Positions 26,555 through 35,982 are shown, counted from the stretch's first letter. The stretch is 64,000 nt of DNA from Marinomonas rhodophyticola (GCF_026113935.1 NZ_JAPEUL010000004.1:682001-746000), one strand, 5' to 3'. Notes: generated by a model not told the origin, from the sequence alone. Numbers and translations are program-made.

Positions 26555-26894
26555 ATGTTAGAAAGAAAAATACTGGAATGGATGGCATCTAGTGATACAG
26601 GCATGAGCCTCTCAAACGATGGCGTATTGCGCAGCTAATATCGAATGTCACCACAAAACAGAACCATACGATACAGGTGACTTTAATCGCTGTTTAAACC
26701 TCGTTCATGAAGTGCCAGAAGTGCGTGATCATTTTTCGACAATTGCCAAGCTATCACCTGAGTGGATGACGATCATTCGTAACTGGGGCCGTTTAGAAAA
26801 ATCCTTTCTCAATGAAGCGGGTTTGAATTTTAGCAAACGATCCAGCGCACCGATTACCAACCAGTTGCTAAGAGATCTTAGAGCACAGCGCTAA
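26555..26894 (+). pseudogene. small early phage protein, frameshifted
   Basis: ATG 26555, with AAGGAG 8 nt upstream, encodes LERKILEWMASSDTGMS and stops at 26638. The other frame carries on from about 26619 as MAYCAANIECHHKTEPYDTG through to 26894. The two parts together make a plausible single protein of about 112 aa, so one base is probably wrong near 26606-26619. The second part is rich in Trp, Arg and Leu helices. No function known. Confidence 0.6.
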
Positions 26895-26909
26895 GCGCGG
26901 GAGGCTTTT

Positions 26910-27146
26910 ATGTTTGGTGAATACACACCACTCATGCCGCCGCAGTTGTTGAGTAAGCGGCTAGCAAATGGCAAGGGCATCCTCGACCCAGAGTTGGGTT
27001 TGCAAAAGTGGTGTCCCGATTGCAAAGAGTACTGGCCGCAAGACACCCTGTTTTGGGGAATATCAATACACAAACCCGACGGCCTGCAAAGCACATGCAA
27101 AGCCTGTCAGTTGGGTAAATCCAGAGAAAAGCGCAACGCCGCTTAG
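26910..27146 (+). CDS. small zinc-finger-like phage protein
   Basis: A 78-aa protein with two Cys pairs, CPDCKEYWP and CKACQLGKSREK, which probably bind one zinc. A basic tail follows. Similar short proteins occur in phage early regions and resemble HNH-associated zinc fingers. GGGAGG precedes ATG 26910. Function unknown. Confidence 0.68.
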   Translation: MFGEYTPLMPPQLLSKRLANGKGILDPELGLQKWCPDCKEYWPQDTLFWGISIHKPDGLQSTCKACQLGKSREKRNAA

Positions 27147-27155
27147 GAGATAGAA

Positions 27156-27570
27156 ATGACTATTGAAAAAGAAACAAATGATCTTTTTAGAAGAATCTGT
27201 TAGGGCTGAAGTAATAATTCACATAGGCACTATGTTCATAGATGGTGCTGTGTCTTCTGAAGTTAGAGATGCACTAGAGTTTGATTGGGAAAATATTTTT
27301 ACAGCTATTGGCTGCGATCAACCGGAGCATGAAGATGAAGATTTTATTGTCGATTACTTTAGAAACGAAGTGAAGAAACAAGGGTTCTTAGTAAGGTTTT
27401 CGACACCTATTCCAAAAGACATAAGCCGCCATGGTTACTCTATCTCTTGGGGTAGTTACATGAATAAATGGATTTATGCAGATACATATCAAGAAGCTTG
27501 TAACAATGCTTTGGTCTGGCGTGGTGACTATATCAAGCAAGCCAAACTTGCGGCGGGTATCGATGCATGA
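27156..27570 (+). pseudogene. early phage protein, frameshifted at its start
   Basis: ATG 27156 has an excellent GGAG site but its frame stops after 15 codons (MTIEKETNDLFRRIC). The next frame is open from 27163 and continues as SVRAEVIIHIGTMFIDGAV to 27570. A one-base error in the T5 run near 27184-27188 would join both. The product would be about 137 aa, with acidic patches (DQPEHEDEDFI). No family recognised. Confidence 0.6.
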
Positions 27571-27793
27571 ACTCATGGCCCAGACAGCTGGGGTGATCAA
27601 AACATTAGAATTAGCGGGGGCGCACGTGATCGCAGTACGTGCCAAACCCAACGGCTCACAAGTACAGATTAACGCGCCTTTACCTGACTGTTTACAGGCT
27701 CAAATATCAGAAGAAAGCGACGCAGGACAAAACCTTTGGGGAGTGTGGATACAATGCAAACACAACACGACAGCACAAGACGAAACAGAATGA
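27563..27793 (+). CDS. small phage protein, unknown function
   Basis: A 76-aa protein (MHELMAQTAGVIKTLELAGAH is its opening, broken across residue 20 for length). The pattern TLELAGAHVIAVRA...VQINAPLPDC is typical of a small alpha/beta protein found just before gemA in Mu-like phages. It overlaps the genes on both sides (8 and 40 bp). Confidence 0.6.
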   Translation: MHELMAQTAGVIKTLELAGAHVIAVRAKPNGSQVQINAPLPDCLQAQISEESDAGQNLWGVWIQCKHNTTAQDETE

Positions 27794-28299
27794 TTGCCGC
27801 CATCAGTATTGGCAAGAAATCATTAGAGCTAGACGATGACATCTATCGCCCAATGCTGAAAAGGTTAACGGGGCAAGAGAGTTTAAAATTGATGACCGAG
27901 CATCAGTTAAGCCTTGTTTTAGACCATTTTAAAAACGCCCTTGGCTTTGTTCCCGCACCACCAAAAGCCAACACCAAGAACAATGCTAAACCAAAGCCAC
28001 GCTCACCAGCGGCTAGTAAGATAAGAGCGATCTGGATCACCATGCACAAACAAGGCTTTATTGAAAACGGCAGTGACCGAGCTTTAGATACATATTGCCA
28101 ACGCATGACGAAAACAACCAACGGCCAAGGCGTACAGTACCTAGTCTGGTTAGACAATTGGCAAGCACAAAGCGTCCTCGAATCACTCAAACGCTGGCAC
28201 TATCGATTGATGAAGAAAGCTTTCGAGAAACAAGGTCACAATGTAAACTCAGGTTTAAGTTACGAAGCGTTAAGCGCAGACTATCAAAAGTCGTTATAA
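27754..28299 (+). CDS. gemA: GemA-like protein (Mu gp16 family, DUF1018)
   Basis: A 181-aa protein of the GemA family. The N-terminal AAISIGKKSLELDDDIYRPM and the central SPAASKIRAIWITMHKQGF plus QYLVWLDNWQAQSVLESL are typical. In Mu, GemA affects host gene expression and DNA supercoiling after infection. ATG 27754 lies inside the previous gene; ATG 27787 is an alternative that also fits the family start. Confidence 0.88.
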   Translation: MQTQHDSTRRNRMIAAISIGKKSLELDDDIYRPMLKRLTGQESLKLMTEHQLSLVLDHFKNALGFVPAPPKANTKNNAKPKPRSPAASKIRAIWITMHKQGFIENGSDRALDTYCQRMTKTTNGQGVQYLVWLDNWQAQSVLESLKRWHYRLMKKAFEKQGHNVNSGLSYEALSADYQKSL

Positions 28300-28330
28300 C
28301 CAATTAAGTAGACTAGCAGGACAAAAACAA

Positions 28331-28975
28331 ATGGACGAATACTGGAACTTAGCGTCAGCCGTAGGACAAAGCATTTACATTAATTCTGATCTACTGGCGT
28401 CTAGAGGTGCAGATTGGTGGACAATCTCAGGGGTATTCTTTAGCACAGTGACCGCAATCGCTGGTGTTATTATTGCGGCCAAATCTCACTACTTATCACG
28501 CGATGAAGCCATTAAAACAAGAGAGCACCATCGACTATCAGCTAAACCGCTACTTCAATTCCAACATGAAAATAGGCTGGCACAACAAGGTTCAAATAGG
28601 AGGATTTTTTCTTTAAAGCTAGCTAACGATGGTCTTGGACCAGCAATGGTTAAAAATATTAAGTTTAATGTTGATGGGCATCCAATATATAGGCAAGGCA
28701 ACAGAGATGAAAATGTTCTCATAGCGGATAACAAGGGGGAAAAGGATTATACATATGCTATACAGGAGTTCCTTGGGGCTGAACCAGGAGTGAATTCAAC
28801 TATTATACCAGCCAACCGCTTGATTAAAGTAAATGAAGAAATTCTTGTCTTACATATGGTTATTGATAAACCATTTGCTGAATACATGAAAACGATTGGT
28901 TTAATAGAAATTGAAATTACATATACTGGTATTTATGAAGATGAAGAATACACAGCCCCCTACAAAGGTGTCTAA
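28331..28975 (+). CDS. single-pass membrane protein, probable prophage cargo (moron)
   Basis: A 214-aa protein of unknown function. One transmembrane segment covers about residues 29-50 (WWTISGVFFSTVTAIAGVI), followed by a soluble domain (FSLKLANDGLGPAMVKNIKF) that resembles the beta-sandwich seen in other orphan prophage and defence-linked membrane proteins. The second half is AT-richer than the phage genes around it. It has its own terminator at 29010-29036. Placed between gemA and mor, it looks like an added gene that could be expressed in the lysogen. Confidence 0.68.
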   Translation: MDEYWNLASAVGQSIYINSDLLASRGADWWTISGVFFSTVTAIAGVIIAAKSHYLSRDEAIKTREHHRLSAKPLLQFQHENRLAQQGSNRRIFSLKLANDGLGPAMVKNIKFNVDGHPIYRQGNRDENVLIADNKGEKDYTYAIQEFLGAEPGVNSTIIPANRLIKVNEEILVLHMVIDKPFAEYMKTIGLIEIEITYTGIYEDEEYTAPYKGV

Positions 28976-29009
28976 AGACTGAATCCCACACCAGCCGGAC
29001 TTACAATAG

Positions 29010-29036
29010 AAGCCTTCCTAATACGAAGGCTTTTTT
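29010..29036 (+). terminator. intrinsic terminator after the cargo gene
   Basis: AAGCCTTC (29010-29017) pairs with GAAGGCTT (29025-29032), with a 7-nt loop, and a run of T follows. It separates the cargo gene from mor. Confidence 0.85.
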
Positions 29037-29061
29037 ATTGAGTGTGAGCTGAGGGCGAACC

Positions 29062-29476
29062 ATGAAACCAAGACAGCAAGAGCGAGACGAAACCACCATA
29101 GATGCATTCGGATACAGCAATGTATCCATTGATGCAATCGAGCACATTGATGACGAGAATTGCCGCTGGCCCGAAGCCATGCGCCAAATCTACGACATAC
29201 TAAAACACGAACTAAATAAAGCAGAGCAAGACGAAACCATTGCGCTGCTTCAGCTCAGCGCCATTTGTGATGCGTTTGGCGGCATGCAGTTTTACTTACC
29301 ACGCGGCCACAGATTAGAAGAAAGAACTCAAGCACCTTAGGATCTGGAATGAATTTAACGGCCACAACGTGCAAGAGCTGTGTCAAAAATATAAACTATC
29401 GATGCAGCAAATATACCGAGTGATCGCCAATATGCGTCGACACGAAACCAACAAGCGCCAAGCGCAACTTTTTTAA
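29062..29476 (+). pseudogene. mor: Mor-family transcription activator, frameshifted
   Basis: Activator of middle transcription in Mu-like phages. The first frame (29062-29340) has the dimerisation part (WPEAMRQIYDILKHEL, LSAICDAFGGMQFYLPRG). A one-base shift at about 29320-29330 joins it to IWNEFNGHNVQELCQKYKLS and QQIYRVIANMRRHET, the Mor/C helix-turn-helix, ending at 29476. Without the repair the DNA-binding domain is lost, so a sequence error is likely. Confidence 0.85.
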
Positions 29477-29487
29477 GGATTGAAAAA

Positions 29488-29946
29488 ATGAAAACGCTAT
29501 TTATATTGTCTTGCCTTGCTTTTTCGGCATTATCTCAAGCTAAAGAGATGCCGTCGACAGAGTTAATACAAGCACGATTAGATGCAAGCGGCCTAACAAA
29601 AGTGGGTCAATGGAATGACTCACAAGATGGCATAGCTCAGCGTATTGATGGCGGTACGATTGTGATAACGAAAGACGGTTTTGCGGCTGCAATGGAGTTG
29701 GTCGAAACTAGCGACAGCGAATTGGAATTGTCTTTTCTTAAAGCAAATAATGTTTGTGTGTCTGGTGCATTAGACTCTATTGATATGGCTCAAAACACAA
29801 CACTTCGCCAAATGATGCGCGAGAGTTTCAACAGCTCATTAACGGCTTATGAAAACAGAGCAACCACCCCAGCATGGGGTTATCATTTTAAGACAGAATT
29901 AGCGAAACATAATGGCGGCACTCTAGCTATTTGCGCACTGAGATAA
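29488..29946 (+). CDS. exported phage protein, unknown function
   Basis: A 152-aa protein with a clear signal peptide (MKTLFILSCLAFSALSQAKE). The mature part has two Cys residues (NNVCVSG; LAICALR) that may form a disulfide. It lies just before the lysis genes and ends before a strong terminator, so a lysis or envelope role is possible, as is a lysogenic-conversion gene. AAGGA lies before ATG 29488. Confidence 0.68.
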   Translation: MKTLFILSCLAFSALSQAKEMPSTELIQARLDASGLTKVGQWNDSQDGIAQRIDGGTIVITKDGFAAAMELVETSDSELELSFLKANNVCVSGALDSIDMAQNTTLRQMMRESFNSSLTAYENRATTPAWGYHFKTELAKHNGGTLAICALR

Positions 29947-29981
29947 AACAGCAAACAAGGTTAATCCGCGTCCTCACTCTT

Positions 29982-30023
29982 AAAAAAGCACAATCAAATG
30001 AACTAATTTGATTGTGCTTTTTT
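29982..30023 (+). terminator. strong intrinsic terminator
   Basis: A perfect stem of about 18 bp (AAAAAAGCACAATCAAAT and its complement) with a 6-nt loop and a T7 run. The T-run ends 1 bp before the endolysin ATG at 30025, so this terminator occupies the place of its ribosome site. Confidence 0.92.
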
Positions 30024-30024
30024 T

Positions 30025-30594
30025 ATGTCTACATATTACTGCTTTAACACCAAGCCCTACTCAGAAGCCTTTCTGTTCGCTGTTGTCTTTGTGCTGATCA
30101 AAGAAGGCGCACTGAATAACGATGGTACTCCAAAGCCAGACCTTGGTTATGTTAACGATCCGAAAGACTTAGGTGGTGAAACAAAAGGCGGCATTAGTAA
30201 ACGCGCCTTTCCTAATCTTGATATCGCTTCTCTTACCCTTGATGACATTGTGCGTATCTACCACACCCGTTATTGGCGTGCCGCGTATTGTCCAGAATGG
30301 TCGCCAGCCGTGGCGCTGTATGCGTTCGATGCAGCGGTTCAACATGGCGCGATCACGTCCATTACGCTGCTGCAAGAGATTAGCGGCTGTAAAGACGACG
30401 GCATGGTGGGGCCAAAGACGCGCGCCGCTGTTACCTCGCTAGATCAAGAATATCTACTCGCCCGTTTCGGGCTACGTCGTGCGCGCTTCTATGCTCGCAT
30501 CATCCAGAACAACACATCACAAGTGCGTTTTATCGAGGGCTGGCATAACCGCCTAGTCGATCTCACGAACGCCGCATGGGAAATCAAGGAGTAA
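30025..30594 (+). CDS. endolysin, glycoside hydrolase family 108
   Basis: A 189-aa muramidase-like lysis enzyme. VLIKEGALNNDG and YVNDPKDLGGETKGGISKRAF form the GH108 N-terminal core with the probable catalytic Glu in KEG. FDAAVQHGAITSITLLQEI and GCKDDGMVGPKTRAAV are the C-terminal peptidoglycan-binding type 3 part. It cuts the cell wall at the end of the lytic cycle. The start has no visible Shine-Dalgarno because it follows the terminator T-run directly. Confidence 0.9.
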   Translation: MSTYYCFNTKPYSEAFLFAVVFVLIKEGALNNDGTPKPDLGYVNDPKDLGGETKGGISKRAFPNLDIASLTLDDIVRIYHTRYWRAAYCPEWSPAVALYAFDAAVQHGAITSITLLQEISGCKDDGMVGPKTRAAVTSLDQEYLLARFGLRRARFYARIIQNNTSQVRFIEGWHNRLVDLTNAAWEIKE

Positions 30595-30597
30595 ATT

Positions 30598-31158
30598 ATG
30601 TTGTCATTACTTACAGGGCTTGCGTCCCTTGCTGTCGATCTTGGCCCAGCGGCTATTCGTGGTGTGGCGCATTTATTTGGTGGTAGCGATACAGCCGAGA
30701 AAGTAGCCAGTGCAGTAGAGAAAGCCGATGCGGTGCTTGGATTAAGCAAAGACGCTAAGCAGATCGCCGTGACTCGTGAGTTACAGAACTTGCCGCCAGA
30801 AGCCATGATTGAACTAGAACGAATCAAAGTCGAACTAGAAAAACAAATTACCCGCCGTCAAGAACTCGACTTGACAGACAAGCAAGCCGAGCACCACGAA
30901 ACTCAAGAAACAGTGCGTGCAGGTGATAAAGCGACAGACGAATACGTCCGTCATACACGACCATTACAAGCACGCCAAAGCTTTTGGGCTGGCACCACTT
31001 ATATTTTTGGAATGTCGCTTACTAAAGCCTTCGGCCTTACCGCTGACGGCCCCGATGTTGCTATCGCACTAACGTTGTTTGCCCGGCATTTTCTTATCAC
31101 GGTTTACGCTCTCTTGATGGCTTTGCGCCTTACTCAAAAAGCAGTGGCGACAAAGTGA
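30598..31158 (+). CDS. 3TM-type phage holin
   Basis: A 186-aa membrane protein of the 3TM holin family, 3 bp after the endolysin gene. An N-terminal hydrophobic region (LLTGLASLAVDLGPAAI) is followed by a long charged helix (residues 55-115) and two C-terminal membrane helices (FWAGTTYIFGMSLTKAFG; IALTLFARHFLITVYALLMA). It should permeabilise the membrane to release the endolysin. Confidence 0.85.
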   Translation: MLSLLTGLASLAVDLGPAAIRGVAHLFGGSDTAEKVASAVEKADAVLGLSKDAKQIAVTRELQNLPPEAMIELERIKVELEKQITRRQELDLTDKQAEHHETQETVRAGDKATDEYVRHTRPLQARQSFWAGTTYIFGMSLTKAFGLTADGPDVAIALTLFARHFLITVYALLMALRLTQKAVATK

Positions 31159-31192
31159 CAGGCGCTATTGCAAACGTAATTAAGGGGCGCAA

Positions 31193-31417
31193 ATGACCGA
31201 CCAGTTTGATCGCGCTTCAGAGCTAGAGCAGGAACACAGAGACCGCGCACTAGCAGCACAACGCAACCGCCCAATCGAAGCTCCAGACGAAGACGCCAAC
31301 GGCGTTCGCTACTGCCTAGATTGCGGTGACATCATACCGAAGCAGCGCATCGAGTACGTACCAACCGCCGTGCGTTGTGTGTCATGTCAAAACAAAAAGG
31401 AGCGCCAGCGTGGGTGA
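31193..31417 (+). CDS. TraR/DksA-type zinc finger protein
   Basis: A 74-aa protein with the C4 zinc finger of the TraR/DksA family (YCLDCGDIIPKQR and VRCVSCQ). TraR-like phage proteins bind the secondary channel of RNA polymerase and alter transcription; whether this one does is inferred. The stop overlaps the next start by 8 bp. Confidence 0.88.
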   Translation: MTDQFDRASELEQEHRDRALAAQRNRPIEAPDEDANGVRYCLDCGDIIPKQRIEYVPTAVRCVSCQNKKERQRG

Positions 31418-31712
31418 ATTGTTGTTGAAATATTGGGCACCCATCTGGGCGCTACTGACCACAGCCGCGATTATCGTCATGGCGTTTCTAGCGAAGACCT
31501 ACGCCAAAAAAGAAGACGTGCAAGCGGTCTCTAAAAAAGTCGATCACTTAGAAGGCAAGCTGGATAGCATGGCGACACAACAACAAATGACCGACCTGCT
31601 TATCGAGCTAGCCAACACACGGGGCGAAATGAAAGAACTACGCGCCCAGATTCAACCCGTTGAACACCTATCTCGTCTGCTGTTAGAGCAGCGACTCAAA
31701 GATGACAAATAA
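31410..31712 (+). CDS. DUF2730 family phage protein
   Basis: A 100-aa protein with one N-terminal membrane helix (YWAPIWALLTTAAIIVMAFL) and a coiled-coil C-terminus (VQAVSKKVDHLEGKLDSMA). This DUF2730 layout is common between lysis and packaging genes in Mu-like phages. It may support lysis or membrane contact. GTG 31410 is preceded by AAGGAG. Confidence 0.8.
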   Translation: MGELLLKYWAPIWALLTTAAIIVMAFLAKTYAKKEDVQAVSKKVDHLEGKLDSMATQQQMTDLLIELANTRGEMKELRAQIQPVEHLSRLLLEQRLKDDK

Positions 31713-31726
31713 ACAGGAGTAATTAA

Positions 31727-32017
31727 ATGTCGTTTAAAGACCTTTTAAAAGAAGACCAACGGCTTGTCATCTTGCGCTCTCTCGAAGAGATGCCAGCCTA
31801 CGAAGCCAACGAATCTATTTTAGATACTTGCCTTGAAAGCTATGGCCATAACATTAGCCGCGATGCCGTTCGTACACATCTTGCTTGGCTGCAAGAACAA
31901 GACTTGATAACAATCCGTGAAATGAGCGGTTGCCAAATCGCCAAGCTAACAGGTCGCGGTCAAGATGTAGTAACAGGCCAAGCCATCGTGCCAGGCGTAA
32001 AACGCCCACGGGCATAA
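31727..32017 (+). CDS. winged-helix phage protein (VpaChn25_0724-like)
   Basis: A 96-aa winged-helix protein. YEANESILDTCLESYGHNIS, DAVRTHLAWLQEQDLITI and the final GQAIVPGVKRPRA are typical of this small phage family, found just before the small terminase. A role in packaging-site recognition is possible, not shown. Confidence 0.8.
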   Translation: MSFKDLLKEDQRLVILRSLEEMPAYEANESILDTCLESYGHNISRDAVRTHLAWLQEQDLITIREMSGCQIAKLTGRGQDVVTGQAIVPGVKRPRA

Positions 32018-32026
32018 GGGGCGGCT

Positions 32027-32584
32027 ATGTTAAAGCGAGCAAAGAACCGCAAGTCAAAAGTAGAACTGTTACCAGAGGAAATACGCGCCAGCATCGGCGC
32101 TTTGATTCGTTCTGGCGATATGACGCAAAAAGACATCCTGGCCGCGATCAATGAAATGATCGACGAAGCAGGCTTGCCCGAAGACGCAAAGATTAGCCGC
32201 ACGTCATTCAACCGCTATGCACAGCGCATGGAAAAGAATGGCGAGCGTATCCGCGACGCCCGCGCCATGGCAGAGGTTTGGGTTACAAAATTTGGTGAAG
32301 CACCCGTTTCAGAAGTCGGCAAACTACTGCAAGAGTTTATTCGAACCATGGCGTTTGAGACCTCAATGTCAATGATGGACGAAGCTTCAGACGGCGGTAA
32401 ACCTATCCCACCAAAAGCCCTTGGCCAACTCGCCCTAGTTGTACAGCGCATCGAGAGCGCGGCAATGATGAGCACAAAAGTCGAAAAAGAAATTCGTAAA
32501 GCCTTTGCAGAACAAGCCGCCAGCGAAGTGGAAGCCGTTGTTAAAAAAGCCGGTATCTCAGCTGATACCGCCGCCGACGATTAA
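32027..32584 (+). CDS. DUF3486 protein (Mu gp27-like), putative small terminase
   Basis: A 185-aa helical protein of the DUF3486 family. It has a basic start (KRAKNRKSKVELLPEEIR), a helix-turn-helix-like part (TQKDILAAINEMIDEAG, ISRTSFNRYAQRM) and a long C-terminal helix. In Mu the corresponding gene precedes the large terminase and is thought to be the DNA-recognition subunit. Confidence 0.88.
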   Translation: MLKRAKNRKSKVELLPEEIRASIGALIRSGDMTQKDILAAINEMIDEAGLPEDAKISRTSFNRYAQRMEKNGERIRDARAMAEVWVTKFGEAPVSEVGKLLQEFIRTMAFETSMSMMDEASDGGKPIPPKALGQLALVVQRIESAAMMSTKVEKEIRKAFAEQAASEVEAVVKKAGISADTAADD

Positions 32585-32605
32585 AAAACACATTCTAGGG
32601 ATCGC

Positions 32606-32794
32606 ATGATGACACCTGAGATTTTAAAGTTCTTTAAATGGCAGCACTTGCCAGAGCACTTGCAGCTAGTCAGCAAACCTTTTTCTGATATGGCTGATTT
32701 GATCGTTGAGCGCTTGCCCGACAGTGCCGAGAGAGCTGTGGCGCTTCGTAAGCTGCTTGAGTCAAAAGATGCGGCTGTTCGGGCGTTAGTATGA
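32606..32794 (+). CDS. small phage protein before the terminase
   Basis: A 62-aa protein whose pattern (LKFFKWQHLPEHLQLVSKPF and ALRKLLESKDAAVRALV) is widespread in phages at this position. In some phages it is annotated as a cation-dependent or Acb2-like small protein, so a host-defence-counter role is possible here; that assignment is tentative. Its stop overlaps the terminase start by 4 bp. Confidence 0.72.
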   Translation: MMTPEILKFFKWQHLPEHLQLVSKPFSDMADLIVERLPDSAERAVALRKLLESKDAAVRALV

Positions 32795-34396
32795 TCACGG
32801 CCGAGCAAAAGCAACTCACAAACCAATCCACCGCTGCAATTCTGAGAAAAGAATTCAACCCTGATGAAGTGTTGTTGGATTATCAAAAGCGTTGGATTGC
32901 AGACACTAGCCAATTGAAGATTGGAGAGAAAACTCGACGTTGCGGTTTGACCTGGGCCGAAGCCGCAGACGACGCGCTTACGGCTTCATTGTCGGCAGAG
33001 GCAGGCGGTGAAGATGTCTTTTATATCGGCAGCAATAAAGACATGGCGCGGGAGTTTATCGACGCCTGTGCGATGTGGGCCAACGCATACAACTTAGCCT
33101 GTGGCGATGTGGGTGAAGAAGTCTTTACCGATGAAGATAAAGACATTCTGACCTATGTGATCTATTTTGCGTCGGGCTTTAAAATCAAAGCGCTTTCATC
33201 CAACCCAAAGAATATGCGCGGTATGCAAGGGACGGTGGTTATCGATGAAGGCGCGTTCCATGAAAAGTTAGCCGAGGTTTTAAAAAGCTGCGCTTGCTCT
33301 GACAATGTGGGGTTCTAAAGTCCGCATTATTTCCACTCATAACGGTATCGAAAATCTATTCAATCAGCTTATCCAAGACAGTCGTGCAGGTAAGAAACGT
33401 TTTTCGATCCACACCATTACGTTAGACGATGCTTGTGCTGATGGTCTGTACAAACGTATCTGCCAGGTCAAGAAGCAAGAATGGACACAAGAACTCGAAG
33501 ACGAATGGAAAGCCAACTTAATCAAAGACACGGCGACAGAAGAAGACGCCCTAGAAGAATATTACTGTGTGCCTAAAAACGGCGGCGGCGCTTATATCTC
33601 TCGCGGCTTGCGTGATCGTGCTGCGCGTTTGCTTGATGCGCCTGTTTTACGATTCACTGGAACCGCAACATTCAACACCGCGAGCGAACACGCACGCAAA
33701 GGTGAAATGCAAGAATGGTTAGAAGAGTTCGTACTGCCAGAACTGGAAAAGCTGCCGCCTGATTTACGCCACTGTCTTGGGGAAGACTTTGCAAGGAACG
33801 GAGACTTAACGGTATTCGCCCCGATAACGGTCGAAGCCAACACCAAACGCATCGTGCCTTTTTTAGTTGAACTTGCAAACGTGCCATTCAAGCAGCAAGA
33901 ACAAGCCCTGTATTTTATCTGCGATCGTCTGCCTAAGCGTGACGGTATCGCACTGGATGCACGAGGCAACGGCCAATACTTAGCCGAGCAAGCCAAATAC
34001 AAATACGGCGATGAAGTGGTCGAGGTCATGCTGTCCGTGGGTTACTACCGCGAGAACATGCCGATATTTAAAGCGGCCTTTGAAGACGACGATATCCTAT
34101 TGCCAAAGCATGAAGACATCATTACCGACTTGGGACAAATCCAAATCATTCGCGGTGTGCCAGGCATAGATGACAGCCGAACAAAAGGCAGCGACGGAAA
34201 CAAACGCCACGGCGATAGCGCCATCGCCATCTTCCTCGGCTATGTCGTCTCGAAACAAGAAATGACCCGTTACGAACTCCACACCATCGGCACCCGTGGC
34301 GACGATATCAACCGCCGCTTCTTCGGCAGTGCCAAAGAAAATGACTTATATGATGACATTGACCAAGCATCAGGCCGACAAGGAATACGATTATGA
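32791..34396 (+). pseudogene. large terminase subunit (Mu gp28-like), frameshifted
   Basis: Packaging ATPase-nuclease, about 534 aa. Part 1 (32791-33318) has the ATPase core (KTRRCGLTWAEAADDA, then VVIDEGAFH as Walker B). Part 2 (33305-34396) has KVRIISTHNG and the nuclease domain (GEDFARNGDLTVFAPI; ALDARGNGQYLAEQ). An A5 run at about 33283-33287 should be A4; the repaired sequence reads EVLKAALALTMWGSK, exactly as in the family. Sequence error is very likely. Confidence 0.92.
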
Positions 34397-35982
34397 TCAG
34401 CCCAATTTTAGACCACAACGGCAAGGCCTTCGAAGCAGAGAAAGAAGTGTTAAGCGAGCAAGTCAGCCGAGCCTATACAACTGGCATTCGTAACCCACGA
34501 CCCGCTAGTGTTGCCAGTATGTTAACGCCCAGCCGCTTGGCTGGGTTGTTGCGTGGTGTGGTGGACGGCAACGATCCTGAACAGTACATGACGCTCGCAG
34601 AAGAAATGGAAGAGCGAGACTTGCATTACGCAGCACAGCTTAGAACGCGTAAGCTCGTTGTTGCGTCTATCATGCCAACCGTCGAAGCAGCCAGCGATGC
34701 CCCTGCTGATGTGGCAATGGCAGATCGTGTGCGTGCGATCCTCCATCAAGACGCCATGCCAGAGCTGTTCTTTGATTTGCTAGACGGCCTTGGTAAAGGC
34801 ATTGGTGTATCTGAGATCCTATGGAACACCAATAAAATGCCATGGACACCGAGCGAATATAAATGGGTAGACCCTCGTTACTTGCGTCCAGATCAAGAGA
34901 CCCTGCAAGAGATTTTGTTGATCAGTGACGATGCGCCAATGGGCGCACCATTGCAGCCATACAAATTCATCGTCCACACACCGCGCTCGAAATCGGGTAG
35001 CGTGTGGCGTAATGGGTTGGCTCGCTTAGTCGCTGTTATGTACATGCTGAAAAGCTACACGCTTAGAGATTGGTGGTCATTCGCAGAAGTGTTCGGGATC
35101 CCGATCCGCATCGGTAAGTATGGCCCGAATGCTACGAAAGACGACATCGCCACACTGATTAACGCCATCGGCAAAATCTCTAGCGATGCAGGTGCGGCCA
35201 TTCCAGACTCTATGAAAATGGAAATCATCGAGTCAGGGGCGGCTAAGGGGGGCGATACACTATTCGAGAACATGGCTCGATGGTGTGACGAACAGATCAG
35301 TAAAGCTGTGCTCGGCCAGACAATGACAAGCGATAATGGCAGCTCACGCAGTCAAGCCGAAGTGCATAATGAAGTACGTGAAGATATTGCAGACTGGGAC
35401 GCACGACAGTTAGAGGCGACAATTAACGAACAACTGGTCAAGCCCTACATAATTTTAAACTGGGGTCTACAAGAACATTATCCACGCGTCAAAATCAGAC
35501 TACCAAAGCCAGAAGACCTAAAAGCTTTTGTTGATGCTGCCACGCCATTGATTGATCGCGGATTTAAAATTTCAACAAAGCAAGTCTATGACAAGTTCGG
35601 ATTGAAGCCGCCAGCCGATGGCGAAGAGGTATTGGTGCCAGAAGGTAGTTTAACGCCTGTTTATCCAAGCAGTGAACAGGGCTTAAACGGCACAGCGTTA
35701 AATCGATTTACTCGCCCTGTTGCAATGAACCGCACACAGACTAATCTCGATACCGAGATCGACGACATGACAGATGAAGTCATGACTGACTGGGTCGAAG
35801 TCGGTGGTGAAGAGTTTATGAATCCGATTCTAAAAGCGGCTGAGTCTGTGAGCAGCTTTGAAGAGTTTCAAGCACTGTTGCCAGAGCTGCAAAAGAGCTT
35901 AACAGCGGAGCAGTTTACTGAACAGCTTGCAAAAGTTATGTTCCAGGCACGAGCATTGGGAGATGTAAACAATGCCGGATAA
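34393..35982 (+). CDS. portal protein (Mu gp29-like, DUF935)
   Basis: A 529-aa portal of the DUF935 family, forming the ring through which DNA enters the head. Segments LTPSRLAGLLRGVVDGND, RDLHYAAQLRTRKLVVA, GKGIGVSEILW and VLGQTMTSDNGSSRSQAEVH are typical. It overlaps the terminase by 4 bp and the next gene by 11 bp. Confidence 0.92.
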   Translation: MISPILDHNGKAFEAEKEVLSEQVSRAYTTGIRNPRPASVASMLTPSRLAGLLRGVVDGNDPEQYMTLAEEMEERDLHYAAQLRTRKLVVASIMPTVEAASDAPADVAMADRVRAILHQDAMPELFFDLLDGLGKGIGVSEILWNTNKMPWTPSEYKWVDPRYLRPDQETLQEILLISDDAPMGAPLQPYKFIVHTPRSKSGSVWRNGLARLVAVMYMLKSYTLRDWWSFAEVFGIPIRIGKYGPNATKDDIATLINAIGKISSDAGAAIPDSMKMEIIESGAAKGGDTLFENMARWCDEQISKAVLGQTMTSDNGSSRSQAEVHNEVREDIADWDARQLEATINEQLVKPYIILNWGLQEHYPRVKIRLPKPEDLKAFVDAATPLIDRGFKISTKQVYDKFGLKPPADGEEVLVPEGSLTPVYPSSEQGLNGTALNRFTRPVAMNRTQTNLDTEIDDMTDEVMTDWVEVGGEEFMNPILKAAESVSSFEEFQALLPELQKSLTAEQFTEQLAKVMFQARALGDVNNAG

